Of a DNA stretch of 64,000 bases, positions 12,104 to 36,327 are shown piece by piece. Where the stretch lies: positions 1,612,001 to 1,676,000 of the forward strand of contig JAZGTN010000088.1 in NCBI GenBank assembly GCA_037783415.1, read 5' to 3'. Origin of the DNA: Leptasterias polaris (lineage: Eukaryota > Echinodermata > Asteroidea > Forcipulatida > Asteriidae). The notes beneath the pieces were generated by a model. That model saw only the letters and a list, made by a program, of their open reading frames with translations. It did not search any database and was not told where the DNA came from. The stretch's first letter is position 1; the number at the start of each line of letters is the position of its first letter. The position numbers and the translations under genes were made by a program.

Positions 12104-13374
12104 TCTGATACAGTGTTTTGGGTTTCTTTTTTTGCAATTGTTTCTTCAATAAAATGTTTTTTGCAGTATTTCATGTAACTTTTATTGCGTAGTTGCATCA
12201 ACAAATGACAAAAATGAAAATAATAAACAATAAATAAATAAATAAAATAACCAAAAAAAGCGTCACAGTAAAATCTCATACCTTATATAAAAAAAAAAAT
12301 TAAAAAGTTACGTTGCTGGTAGTGTCAGGCGTTCACGCGCTGGAGAGGTTTAGATAGCGCACTCTACGCCCCTCTTCTGCAGCAACGATTAGTTCCCTTA
12401 TTTTGTGGCAATTGACCCAGCAGCATGTCCTCCCCTGTCTCCCCTGCCTAGCCACTAGGGCCCTGACCACTTTAGGGGAGGAAGCAAGGCAGATCCCAAT
12501 CACACTGTTGCCACAGACAGCAAAAGGCCTTGAACCTATATTAGTGCAGACGGCATTCGAACCCGGATCGCGTGGTCCAAGTGTTGAGACAGTCCCAGCA
12601 CCTTATCCCACTGCGCTAGTAAGGTGTTGGTACTTTTACCCGTGAGTTTACAATGTATAGCCATACGAGTGCACCCAACCAGACTGGGAGAAAACAACAG
12701 ACGGCAACATGTATCTATACTGAATGGAGACTCAAAAATTAACAAAATGAAAAAGGAAGAAGAAATATATTAGCAAATCAATGAAAATAATAAACAATTC
12801 AATAAATGAAGCAAACCAAAAACAAAAAAGATTAATCTTAAAAGTTGAGACCCCCCCCCAAAAAAAAAAAAAATTAATAAATAAAATAAAAAATAATAAA
12901 TAAAAAAAACACCCAATAAACGGTATAATTATTTTGAATTAGAACGTTTTGGGGGTCATGCTATTAATAGATTGCGTAAATATAAGAATCTATCACAACC
13001 TGGGGGTTCTGTGCTTCAACTTTTGAGGAGACTTGATCAATTTAGGCGTTAAAGTTGGCCCTATTTGACCGGGGAAGTGGAGAAGTGCTTCACGAAAACT
13101 GGCAGCAAGTCGGTTTAGGGAAAATTTCATTTTCTGGTGTGTTTTTTTCTGGGGTCGCTAGAAAAAATTCCAAACGGCTGACCTGCCAAAAATTGAAAAG
13201 AATTCTGAAGTTAATAGTTGTCCGGAGACTTACACGATTTTTAGTATTGGTTCCTATGGGAGTTTATTTAGTGGGGAGTCCAAGGCCCGTCTAGTTTGTT
13301 TCCTTCCAAGTGAAAACACCTCAACGCCGGTGAAAGTTTCCCTACGTCCGGGCATCAATCTTGAAAAATTTCCC
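12104..13374. repeat. Array core unit 7 (empty class), truncated
   Basis: Empty-class markers. Similarity to the other units stops at 13374, so about 500 bp of the unit's right part is missing. Unique sequence and then a transporter exon follow. Confidence 0.93.
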
Positions 13375-13438
13375 TGTTGTACAACAATTCCACCTCTAAT
13401 CTTAGTATTGGGTTATCGTAATTTTTTAGTAATGTTAC

Positions 13439-14247
13439 CTGGGAAAAATCCAATCGAGGAGAACACTACACCAGACAGAAGCTTCATCCAGCTAAATGCA
13501 CATGCAAGCAGTTCAGGTCCCAGTAACTCTCTCGTGAATATGTCAACGAGTGCATTTAGTGCCCCAAAGCAACCATAAAATATGAAGACGTTCACCATCA
13601 TCAACCAATACGAGTTCATCCACGCGTCGATGAGAAGACATCCAGAAGACGCCAAGATGTATATCACCAAAGCTGCTCGCAGTGACAAAATCCCTCTGTC
13701 TATAATGGGGCCGCTTTGAATCTTGAAGATTACGTTCGCCAACCCTCCTACAGTGGTGAATAAAATTGCATCGTAAAACCTTTCGCCAGGACGTGATCAA
13801 CATAGTAGGCAAACCAAAGTGTGCCCGTTGTAGTCAAACAAATGAATATGAATGTCGGTATCCAAAACGACAGCTTGAAACAAACCGATATTCCCGAGCG
13901 ATTCTTGATAGTCATCAACGTTTCCTTCAGATAGTTGTCACGTGGCTTTGTATTGCATTCTTCGACGGCTGAAGGGACTGCTGTGTAGTTCATTTCTTGT
14001 AACCCCCTCGTTGATGGTTGACTCAGAAGGGCGCCACACACGACAATGTGTAAGTTTATTCCTCCGAGCAGAAGCATGGTACCTCTCCATCCGTATGTAT
14101 CAAGGAATAATTGCAGTAAAGGAGCCAAAAAGATTAATCCAAGTGGACTCCCTGTATGTCCAATACCAGCAGCCAGAGCGTAGTTTGTTGTAAAACAACG
14201 TCCAATCATCGCCCTTGATAATATGCTGGTGAAACTCAAACCGGGTC
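13439..14247 (-). CDS. MCT-like exon: TM4 region to start of the C-terminal half, with frameshift
   Basis: Acceptor CTTATACAG|GACCCGG at 14247, donor CCCAG|GTAACATT at 13439. It encodes PGLSFTSILSRAMIGR, the GYGWRG-like helix 5-6 segment and the central loop. It then shifts frame after LAKGF and continues YDAILFTTVGGLANVIF in the other frame. The exon length is 809; 810 would keep phase. Confidence 0.8.
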
Positions 14248-14689
14248 CTGTATAAGAGACCATCGTTGCGATAATTTACCATTGCGGTGCATAAGAATGG
14301 CTCAATAAAACACATAGCCTAAAAGGCAATCACTAAACATGAGTTTGATGCCCCGAGAGCTAAACGTATTGCCTTTTTAATGTAAAATAGTACCGTTGCC
14401 CCCTAGTTCCCGACAACTCTCGACACCAAGTGTGCTAATGTTTTTATGATTGGTGAAAGTGTAACCATACGGGGGACGGGGTGTGCAAATGAAACAATTT
14501 TTACAAAGTTTGGTTTTAAAAAGACAATCCCATAGTAGGCTGAAGCTAACTTCGGTGATTTTAGCCCATAAAATACTGCAACATTCCAAGAGCATGCCCG
14601 CCTACGAACGTGCCAAAAGTCCAGACAGAAATTACCGGTTTTCGGTTGTTTTCACTTTTTACTTGACAAGACAGTGTACAATGATAATT

Positions 14690-14995
14690 AAAGGGTCTGT
14701 AAGAAGTACAGCAGCTTTCGATAGTATAATAAAGCATTTTGAGAATCGTTTGACTTCGAAGTAATGTGGTTATGGTAAAAGATATCAGGTTTTATGCCCG
14801 GCGAAATTTGAATCTGAGAAACGTTTGTCAGAAACGTTTCTCAGATTGTATATTCCTTTATGGGGAATAAATTTCCTGTGATGTGGACATTATTCGCTCC
14901 GGTTTTTCGGCGATTTCATAACAACGCGACCACCTTTTGAAGTGACATTTTCACAGGTTAGTTTATTGTATGTATTTGCATTTTATAAAGAATTA
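14690..14995. mobile_element. TTAA-family MITE, partial copy
   Basis: Similar to 58439-58839: GTAAGAAGTACAGCAGCTTT, the core palindrome with GAAACGTTT arms at about 14811-14848, and TTTTCACAGGTTAGTTTATT near its right end. The outer termini are eroded. It lies in the MCT-like intron. Confidence 0.7.
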
Positions 14996-15096
14996 AAACA
15001 ATCGAACGGTTACAAAAACCAAAGTATGCTTTGCCTTTAATCCAAAGTAAGAATGAATAAATACGAAGTGTACATATCCTATATTATTGGTATTAC

Positions 15097-15231
15097 CACA
15101 TCCAAGTGCGAGAATAAGGGTGAGTTGAGCGACATCGGTAGCAAAAGAAGCAGCGATAACAGAAATTCCAATCGCGAAACCACTCGCCATAATCACAGCT
15201 CTGGTACCAAATATAGATTCCAATAGGGGAC
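15097..15231 (-). CDS. MCT-like exon: TM2-TM3 region
   Basis: Acceptor TGTTGTAG|GTCCCC, donor TGTG|GTAATACC. Encodes GPLLESIFGTRAVIMASGF and a second hydrophobic helix ending LTLILALGCG, as in SLC16 proteins where GP starts the loop after helix 1-2. Length 135, phase 1 at both ends. Confidence 0.8.
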
Positions 15232-15431
15232 CTACAACAGGTTAAGGAAAAACAGTCGGGTTGTGAATATTGTCCTTTTTATGGGAACATTGAGCATCGC
15301 TGGCATCATGTTCTTGTTCTGTAATGTTCAATGAAAACATTCCACAATTATTATAATTTAATAAGTTTTCGAGCATTTTTTATAAAACTTGCCACAAATG
15401 TTTATTTCAATAAGTTCTATATGATGGTGGT

Positions 15432-15910
15432 AAACAATTGAGGTCACACTTTATAGCGTTGGTTAAGTTTTAAAAGCCTTGTCTGATGATGTACAGATAA
15501 TTAACAACCAATGTGTGGTTCAGGAGTTATAATTTTTTCAAATATTAAATTTCATTTTCCTGTTTGAACCAGAAGTCAAGGTCAACTGGGGTCAAAATTT
15601 GTGTATCGTTTCTTAAGTCGTTACATACTTTTCTAATTATGTAAAGATTGTAAAAATCCATTGTGTGGTTCAGATGTTATGATTTTTTCAAATAATAAGT
15701 TTCAACTTCCGGTTTGAACCTGAAGGCATAATCAAATGAGGTCACACTTTGTAGCATTGGTGAAGTCTTTGGAGTCCTTTCTGATGACGTATAGATAATA
15801 AAAATCAAATATGTGGTTCAGGAGTAATGATTTTTTCAAATATTAAATTTCATATTCCTGTTTGAACCGGAAGTCAAGGTCAGATGGGGTCGCATTCTGT
15901 GTACCGTTTC
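15432..15910. repeat. Three tandem copies of a roughly 150-bp repeat
   Basis: TGTGGTTCAGGAGTTAT at 15513, GTGTGGTTCAGATGTTAT at 15663 and ATGTGGTTCAGGAGTAAT at 15811 mark three diverged copies spaced 148-150 bp. Each is followed by ATTTTTTCAAAT and a GTTTGAACC..GAAG segment. They lie in the intron between the first two visible exons of the MCT-like gene. No coding frame. Confidence 0.85.
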
Positions 15911-16231
15911 TTAAGTTGTGACCATAGAGTTATATAATAAGAATTGTTGGGGCACATGATGTACGTGGGCTTATTGTTAGCAAAAGCACTCATCTTATTA
16001 GATCCTAAACTTATTGCTCAGAATAAAACACTTTATTCACTTGATTAGGCCTACTACACAAAATACATTTTATGGGGATCTTTAGGGTGTTCAACTGTAG
16101 AAATGTTGGAAAGTCATGGATTTCAATATCACAATTATTCACAAATTAAAAAAGGATTTAGTTTGCCCATAACAATCAATTACGGTATCCATAATATTTT
16201 TGTACAGTGTAGTGTTTAGTAAATTCATTAC

Positions 16232-16405
16232 CTGCGAGGGAAATGACGCCCGCAACAATACTTATCATCCATCCAATAAGCCATGTCTGGGCCACGAATT
16301 GCTCCATGAGAGTTTGCAACATAACTCCGAGACCCTTAATGTTGCCAGCCCATAGAAACGAGCTTACAAACAAGCAAAAAAATGCAAACCAGCCTTGATG
16401 AGTTT
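16232..16405 (-). CDS. MCT-like exon: TM1-TM2 region
   Basis: Donor CTCGCAG|GTAATG; probable acceptor GACCGGCAG|AAACTC. Encodes HQGWFAFFCLFVSSFLWAG followed by NIKGLGVMLQTLMEQF and WMISIVAGVISLAG. This matches the SLC16 helix 1 / loop / helix 2 order. The upstream (start) exon was not found. Confidence 0.72.
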
Positions 16406-17207
16406 CTGCCGGTCATGTCTATTAAGGCGTGTACTTAAAATTCACCAATTAAAAGTAATCGTGCAATGCAACAGGAAACACGCAAACTTGGTAGCAATTG
16501 AAGAAGTACAAAATAACGTCCTTCGATGTTCAATTGTAGGCCTAACTGAATGTGCATTGAGGTGAAACTTGTTTGCGAATAGTCTGGTCAGTTCAGAATT
16601 GTGCGTCTTCCCATAACAAGGTCATATTATGCAATCTGCATGCTGCAGCCATATCACTGCCTTCGTGCTTGTCTGGATTGGTGATGCTTGTTTTTGTATT
16701 TAGTCAAAATGCGATTCCCTTAATTATCATGCTCATTATTTTGTTTGGTGCAAAATGTTGCCATTCCCGTAGAAATTAACTAGCACAGCATTGAGTAGGG
16801 CAATGGCTGAAAAACACTCAGTATTGCGCAGTCACGCTTGAAAATAGCAAGGAGCGACGGAAGACGAGCGACGGGTGTCACGGGGAAATCTGCCCACCGG
16901 AGTTTCTGTCTCCCACATAGGAAATTAACAATGACATGGGCTGGAGGAGGTCGATTCAAAAGAAGGCGCCACCCATAGAATAAGTTTGTACACAATTTGC
17001 AGTACTACTCCTTGATTTTGTTTACCAATACCAGTCAACCCTGTCAGTTAAGCTATTGAACTCACACTTACAATAATCTACCTACGTCTAGTATACCCCC
17101 CAAGAGAGCTGTTAGTCGTGTTTTTCCCCCTAACAGGCTAAATTTTTTCCAGACACTAATAATACACGTATCTGGTTGGATTTCCTTTACTTTAAAATAA
17201 TAACTGT
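16406..17207. other. Non-coding stretch, nothing recognised
   Basis: Upstream of the last visible MCT-like exon. I looked for an N-terminal MCT exon on the minus strand and found none with the expected DGGWGW motif. Confidence 0.4.
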
Positions 17208-17540
17208 CTGGTGTTTCTGATCAGCAGAGTGTGGGTTCGAGTCCCGGTCGTGACACTTGTGTCCTTGAGCAAGACACTTAACTATAATTGCTTCTCATCA
17301 CCCAGGGTTAAATGGGTACCTGTGAGAGCAGAGACGGTTCTTGTGATTGATTTAGCTTGATGCGCTACATATTTGGCAGCACAGGCTGTATACTCCCAAG
17401 GGGGCTGAGATGGTTAAAGTAATGAAATAAAAATGGCCCAGTGACCAGGGGTAATAATGTTGAAGCGCCATGAGCGTCACTGAGTGACGGACCTGAGCGC
17501 TATATAAGAAGCCACTATATTATTATTATTATTTTTATAT
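17208..17540 (+). mobile_element. tRNA(Leu/Ser)-type SINE, 5'-truncated
   Basis: Starts inside the tRNA-like head (GTGTGGGTTCGAGTCCCGG is the B box), continues with CTTGTGTCCTTGAGCAAGAC and ends with GAGCGCTATATAAGAAGCC followed by TAT/TTA repeats. Same family as 28860-29290. Confidence 0.85.
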
Positions 17541-18734
17541 TGTTTCTTTTAAGGTGACATCACATTCACTCTCAACCATTAATATTACCATGATGACAAG
17601 AATGGACACTAACCAGTAGGAAAGACCAATACTGTTCATGGAGCAAAAGTTATGCTAAAAGTAGATGCCTTATGCAAATTTAACGGCATTCATGATGTAT
17701 GCATAAATTATGCAAATACATTTTGCGAGAGTACCAAGACTCTCCTGTGATATAGATCTTTCTATTGCAACATCACTTCAAAGCCTAAGTTTTTGCGAAC
17801 CGAGGTTCAAAAACTATGGAAAGCCACAAATGCAAGACACAAACAGATTTGTGACAATATGTTACACAAATAATTATTCAAAAATAGTGTTGAATTTGTT
17901 GGAAACAAAGCAATCAATAATTTCATTTAATTGGAAGTTTGCAGAAAATGTTGAATTTGGTTAAAACGTCTGTTAAAACAATTGAATCTTTTGTCGATGC
18001 CAACCAGTGCGGTTTGTTTATCAACAATGGAAAGGACTCTAGCTGACTCTCTAGAGTGAGAGAGCACCCTCTAGTGGCAATGGAATGTGGTATACCAATA
18101 CAAGGAGGGTCTTTAAACAAGACTAGTGTAACTCTGTCAATGTGGGAAGTCGATGCTTTTCAGCAGTACAAAAGGACTTCAGAAATTAATATTTCCTCCC
18201 TTAACATTACGGGAAAGCTCAATTAAAGAAAGGCTCAAATAAAACATCCTTTTCGTCTGACAGCTCACACCTGTTATCTCCATGTAATTCCTTTTCCAAA
18301 CAGTGACCTTAATTGGATCATGCACAAACCAGAAGGGCTGCTGACCAGCTCCATGCAGGCAGATCAACTGCTCATCCATCAAAGTTTAATGACCCAAGTA
18401 CTTCAATGTAAACACACCTATTGGTTAAATAGGATGTATACTTTCCAAGTTTTTGTGGCCAAACTCTAATGATTTCAACCTGCCCCCCTTCCCATGCTTA
18501 ACAGGACACAGCTGCTGCAAATAAAACAGTTACTATCGTAAAATCATTATTATGACTGTTTTCAGATGAAAGTTTAAGAATGCATCAGTGCATAAACTTT
18601 GGCATTCAGCACTTTCCCCAGTTTTCTGGTTTACAAAAAATACTCCTTCCATCGATAAAGCGTTGTCAAGCAATCCTTTCATTCCTCGGTTGTTTCTATA
18701 CTGTACAAAATCTCATTTTTAAAAATTTTTTTTT
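17541..18734. other. Intergenic stretch, nothing recognised
   Basis: A/T-rich sequence with no convincing exon, repeat or RNA gene on either strand. Confidence 0.4.
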
Positions 18735-19097
18735 TTATGAGATATCGCCTAACTCACAAGGCCACGGACGGCCACTCAAGGTGAGGGCTACACATAACTG
18801 ATTTGGGCTATCAACCCAAATCAATTGACACCAGGGGCACGTTGCCTCCTACTCCTGGGGCTGAAACAGGGTTACCCCCTTCACAGTCCTTAAGGATGTA
18901 GGCATGGGTATCATCCACTAGGAGCCTGTCTGGTAGAGCAGAATGCACTACCTTCCCAACTTTTTCGAAGCAATTATGGTTAAGTGCCTTGCTCAAGGGC
19001 ACAAGTGTCATGACCGGGTATCGAACCCACACTCTGCTGCTGAAAACACCAGAGCTTAGGTCCGGTGACCTAGACCGCTCGGCCACGACACGCCACA
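18735..19097 (-). mobile_element. tRNA-derived SINE, minus orientation
   Basis: On the minus strand it opens GTGTCGTGGCCGAGCGG, with B box GGTTCGATACCC and CTTGAGCAAGGCACTTAACC. It lies just downstream of the NCBP2AS2-like stop codon in the same orientation, so it probably lies in that gene's 3' UTR or just beyond. Confidence 0.85.
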
Positions 19098-19126
19098 TAT
19101 TGCATATGATACGATTCCCATGATGA

Positions 19127-19302
19127 TCATTCTTTGAACTGTTTCTTTTTTATTTCTTTCTCAATGTCCTTCATTCCTTCCCGGAGCTCCCTGGCAAAAG
19201 TTCTTGTGAAGGAAGATGTGGCTTTATCATTCTGATCCCTTGAACCTTTGGCCATCTTCTTGAGGACTTCTGATTCTGATGCCTTCTCAATTGCTTCGTG
19301 GC
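19127..19302 (-). CDS. NCBP2AS2: NCBP2AS2-like exon 4 with stop
   Basis: Acceptor ATCTCAG|GCCACG; ends TTCAAAGAATGA. Encodes the Ser/Lys-rich middle and the conserved FTRTFARELREGMKDI helix. Confidence 0.8.
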
Positions 19303-21046
19303 CTGAGATAAAATGGAGTTATAGAATGAATTAGTCAAAGGCTTTTTTAGAAGCGAGTTTCTTCATCACTTACAATGTAATTGGGATTTGTTGCCTTCGG
19401 ATTATGCGCTTTAGGCTATAAAAAGCATTTGTTATGAAATTTATCTAGTTGGAAAGATTTTAACACTAGAATACAACGATCCACATTAATAAACCTCAAA
19501 ATTGTGTGGTTTTCCTTTTAATTTATAAATTAAAACAATCCGCCATTTTGTAGCACAAACATTTTGATACCATTGTAACGAATGGTTAAATTTAAGGGAC
19601 AATCAAGATTGGGTTTTCATTGAGTGCATTCAGTTTTCCTCCAGTCCTGATCCTCCCTTGTGAATGAACGAGGGTCTAAGGAAACGTTTGGCAAGTTATA
19701 CAGTGTGACAGACTCACTCATTGCTTGTGCTTTGTTGATAGAATATGCAGTCATCTGAGCCAGCCGTCTCATGATGCGAGATTCTGCAAGCTGAAATCAA
19801 AAGGAAGAAGACTATTACTAGGTTATTTTATAACCCCTGCAGACTTAAAGGCACTGAACACGTTTGGTAATTGTCAAAGACCAGTATTCTCACTTGGTGT
19901 ATCCCAACATATGCATAAAATAACAAGCCTGTGAAAATTTGGGCTCAATTGGTCATCGAAGTTGCAAGAAAATAATGAAAGAAAAAACACCCTTGTTGCA
20001 CAAATTTGTGTGCTTTCAGATAGGAATAAAAGGCTTCTGGCCAGAAGTCTTTTATTATTTTAGTGAGAAATTACCTCTTTCTCAAAAACTACGTTACTTC
20101 AGAGGGAGTGGTTTCTCACAATGTTTTATACTATCAACAGCTCTCCGTTGCTCGTTACCAAGTAAGTTTTTATGCTAATATATATTTTGAGTAATTACCA
20201 AATGTGTACAGTGCCTTTAAAGGAGGTAGTACAACATTATTATCCCAGGTCATCAGGCATACTAAGCTTTCTCAATTTCCTGTGAAGCTTACAGCTTTTC
20301 AAGCTGCTTCATGCCCGAATTTCCATCTTTGAGAGGGTTATTTTCATTTTGCAAAGGGCACTTCCATTGGAAAATCTTGAAGTCTAGTAAGAAGCGTTTG
20401 AAAAAGGGCACCGAGGCCAAACCCAGGGCAGCACTCACGAGGCCATGGCCTCATTGTAAATCCAGGCATGCTGCTTAGATGAGTGCTTATTTAGTAGTAG
20501 GTACTAAAGTATAATTTGCTACACAATGTTCAGCCCAGTCCTATTTGTACCTGAGTCCTGACATGCCTGATGCACACCTGGGTTTTATATTTTTTTAAAG
20601 AAGACTTGTTACATTTATTGACTCAAGAAGTACACAAACACATGACTGAAAAGCACATAATTCTGCTGACTCTGGCACCAGAACCAACTGAATCTAGTTC
20701 ACTAGACGGCTTCACATGTTTCTGTGTGTGAATGCAGATGGTGGTAGTCCACTCCTGAGTCCTAATCATGCATGTTTTAAGTTAAAGACAAAACATATAG
20801 ATACATGATTGTTATAATAATATTTCGTACCTTTTCTATAAGTTGCTCATTGTTAGCAAGGTACCTGAAAGTAAAAATACAAAATAAAACTGTTCAACAC
20901 ATTTTAAAGATAAATACAAGCCTGAAATAGTATTTCAACACAGAACCATAGAGAAAGGACTATGCACACAGACTGAGCAACGCCAGGATTCGGCCACGGA
21001 CGGCTACTCTCTCCAATACTTACCTGAGAATAAACCGAAGCGGCAT
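19127..21046 (-). CDS. NCBP2AS2: NCBP2AS2-like small protein, four exons
   Basis: Minus-strand exons are 21046-21024, 20864-20831, 19790-19718 and 19302-19127, giving 306 nt, 101 residues plus stop; all junctions are GT-AG and phases agree. It starts MPLRFILR and continues YLANNEQLIEKLAESRIMRR, LAQMTAYSINKAQ, then SSFTRTFARELREGMKDIE and a Lys/Glu-rich tail KKKQFKE. This order and length match animal NCBP2AS2 proteins (about 100 residues; pattern LVERLSESRPIRRAAQLTA then FxxELRRGL). Members are small, without catalytic motifs, and their function is poorly known. The second exon is only 34 nt. The start was chosen because the ATG gives the family's N-terminus 8 residues before the conserved core. 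It is head-to-head with SELENOO, about 690 bp apart. In vertebrates the gene sits beside NCBP2; that neighbour is not seen here. Confidence 0.8.
19718..19790 (-). CDS. NCBP2AS2: NCBP2AS2-like exon 3
   Basis: Acceptor GATTTCAG|CTTGCAG, donor AATGA|GTGAGT. Encodes LAESRIMRRLAQMTAYSINK, the most conserved part of the family. Confidence 0.8.
19849..20216. mobile_element. TTAA-family MITE
   Basis: Flanked by TTAA on both sides (19845-19848 and 20217-20220). Termini AGGCACTGAACACGTTTGGT and, inverted, AGGCACTGTACACATTTGGT. It has a short inner palindrome (AAAGGCTTCTGGCCAGAAG), is non-coding, and lies in intron 2 of the NCBP2AS2-like gene. Confidence 0.88.
20317..20455 (+). repeat. 140-bp dispersed repeat, copy 1
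   Basis: Carries the family blocks ATCTTTGAGAGGG, TTTTCATTTTGCAAAGGGCA, GGAAAATCTTGAAGTCTA, GGGCACCGAGGCCAA and AGGCCATGGCCT. Other copies are at 27999-28130, 33184-33312 (minus), 46735-46870 (minus), 51672-51815 and 62050-62140 (minus). Confidence 0.85.
20831..20864 (-). CDS. NCBP2AS2: NCBP2AS2-like exon 2 (34-nt micro-exon)
   Basis: Acceptor CTTTCAG|GTACC, donor AAAAG|GTACGA. Completes an Arg codon and encodes YLANNEQLIEK. Confidence 0.78.
21024..21046 (-). CDS. NCBP2AS2: NCBP2AS2-like exon 1 coding part
   Basis: 23 nt from ATG to TTCTCAG|GTAAGT, encoding MPLRFIL plus two bases of an Arg codon. Confidence 0.72.
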
Positions 21047-21732
21047 AGTGTGAACACAAATCTGACGCTGACAGGAAAACAAACAAACCCAACTCGTATA
21101 AAGATGTAACATAAGACTTTAGAATCTTCCCAAGTCTACCAAGCAGTGATTAATCACCATGTTGTTAGAGTTACATGTCATTGTCAGATAGTTTTACTGA
21201 AACATTCACAGCAGCCAACAGTTCGTAACTGGACTTTCGTAAGTTAATTATGCAATCGGGCCGTAACCAATACATTTCATAGCATCGTCAAAGAGCGTCA
21301 GGAAACCAGATGTGCTTGGTTATATTATTTTGTGTAGGACAACAAACAAAGTATCTAAAATATATTAAGTATTATAAGTATTAAAGTAAAGAACGAAACA
21401 ATTATTTACTTCTTCATAAAATCTTAACAGTAGGGCATTTGCAGGGCTGTATTGTTTCTTTTAGAGGAGACTGGTGCAATGTTGTTGAGCTTTGAATGGG
21501 GTCAATGCACTAACGACGCATGACGACATACAGAGAGCATGCGGACTGCAGCTCTAGCTAGCTAGCTAGGTAGCTGCGCCTCATTCATACCAGTAGTAGT
21601 ACCACACATAAAAATGCAGATTGTGGAAATTCCTGCAGTAATTATCTTTTACAAGGATTCCTTCAGCCACATACGTCTGTAGTAGCTTGTTTAACCAGTT
21701 TATGCACTTGCCAAAGGTGGCCACCGTTACTC
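21047..21732. promoter_or_regulatory. Shared intergenic region between divergent NCBP2AS2-like gene and SELENOO
   Basis: 686 bp between two start codons pointing away from each other, so it should contain both promoters and 5' UTRs. No TATA box is placed convincingly. A run of overlapping CTAG/AGCT palindromes (GCTAGCTAGCTAGGTAGC, about 21553-21573) stands out. Confidence 0.4.

Positions 21733-36327
<14,595 letters not shown>

Larger units (their letters stand above)
1..13374. repeat. Tandem array, about 1.78-kb core unit, seven copies
   Basis: Near-identical units repeat head-to-tail from the window start to 13374, where similarity stops abruptly (the shared sequence ends at a TTTCCCT). Core units are 1778-1791 bp. 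The array is already in progress at position 1 and so extends further left. Four copies carry a 359-bp inverted-repeat element at the same site, giving an overall period of about 2144 bp; units without it have a period of about 1780 bp. The unit contains A/T-rich low complexity, a C-run/A-run of variable length, a tRNA-like segment on the minus strand and an internal inverted repeat. No protein-coding gene is recognisable; the short open frames it contains change with homopolymer length and show no family similarity. Confidence 0.97.
13439..16405 (-). pseudogene. SLC16/monocarboxylate-transporter-like gene, partial and frameshifted
   Basis: A 12-helix major-facilitator protein of the SLC16 (MCT) family, which move monocarboxylates and similar small acids, usually with protons, across membranes. 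Three exons are visible on the minus strand: 16405-16232, 15231-15097 and 14247-13439. Phases agree (G|GT and G|GA). The last exon has the MCT pattern RRxLAxGI-like ALAAGIGHTG, then DTYGWRGTMLLLGG and VVCGALLSQP, a hydrophilic central loop, and the start of the C-terminal helices. One base is missing in a T-run at plus 13775-13778: the frame gives a stop at 13748-13750, while the other frame continues to a good donor (CCCAG|GTAACATT). Restoring one base gives the correct phase. The first exon (expected DGGWGW motif) and the C-terminal exons are not seen. It may be a pseudogene, or a live gene with a sequencing error; the substrate is unknown. Confidence 0.82.

Noticed and set aside
1..13374. 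rDNA, histone or snRNA cluster, or CRISPR array
   Set aside because: No rRNA, histone or snRNA sequence is recognisable; units are 1.8-2.1 kb without short spaced direct repeats.
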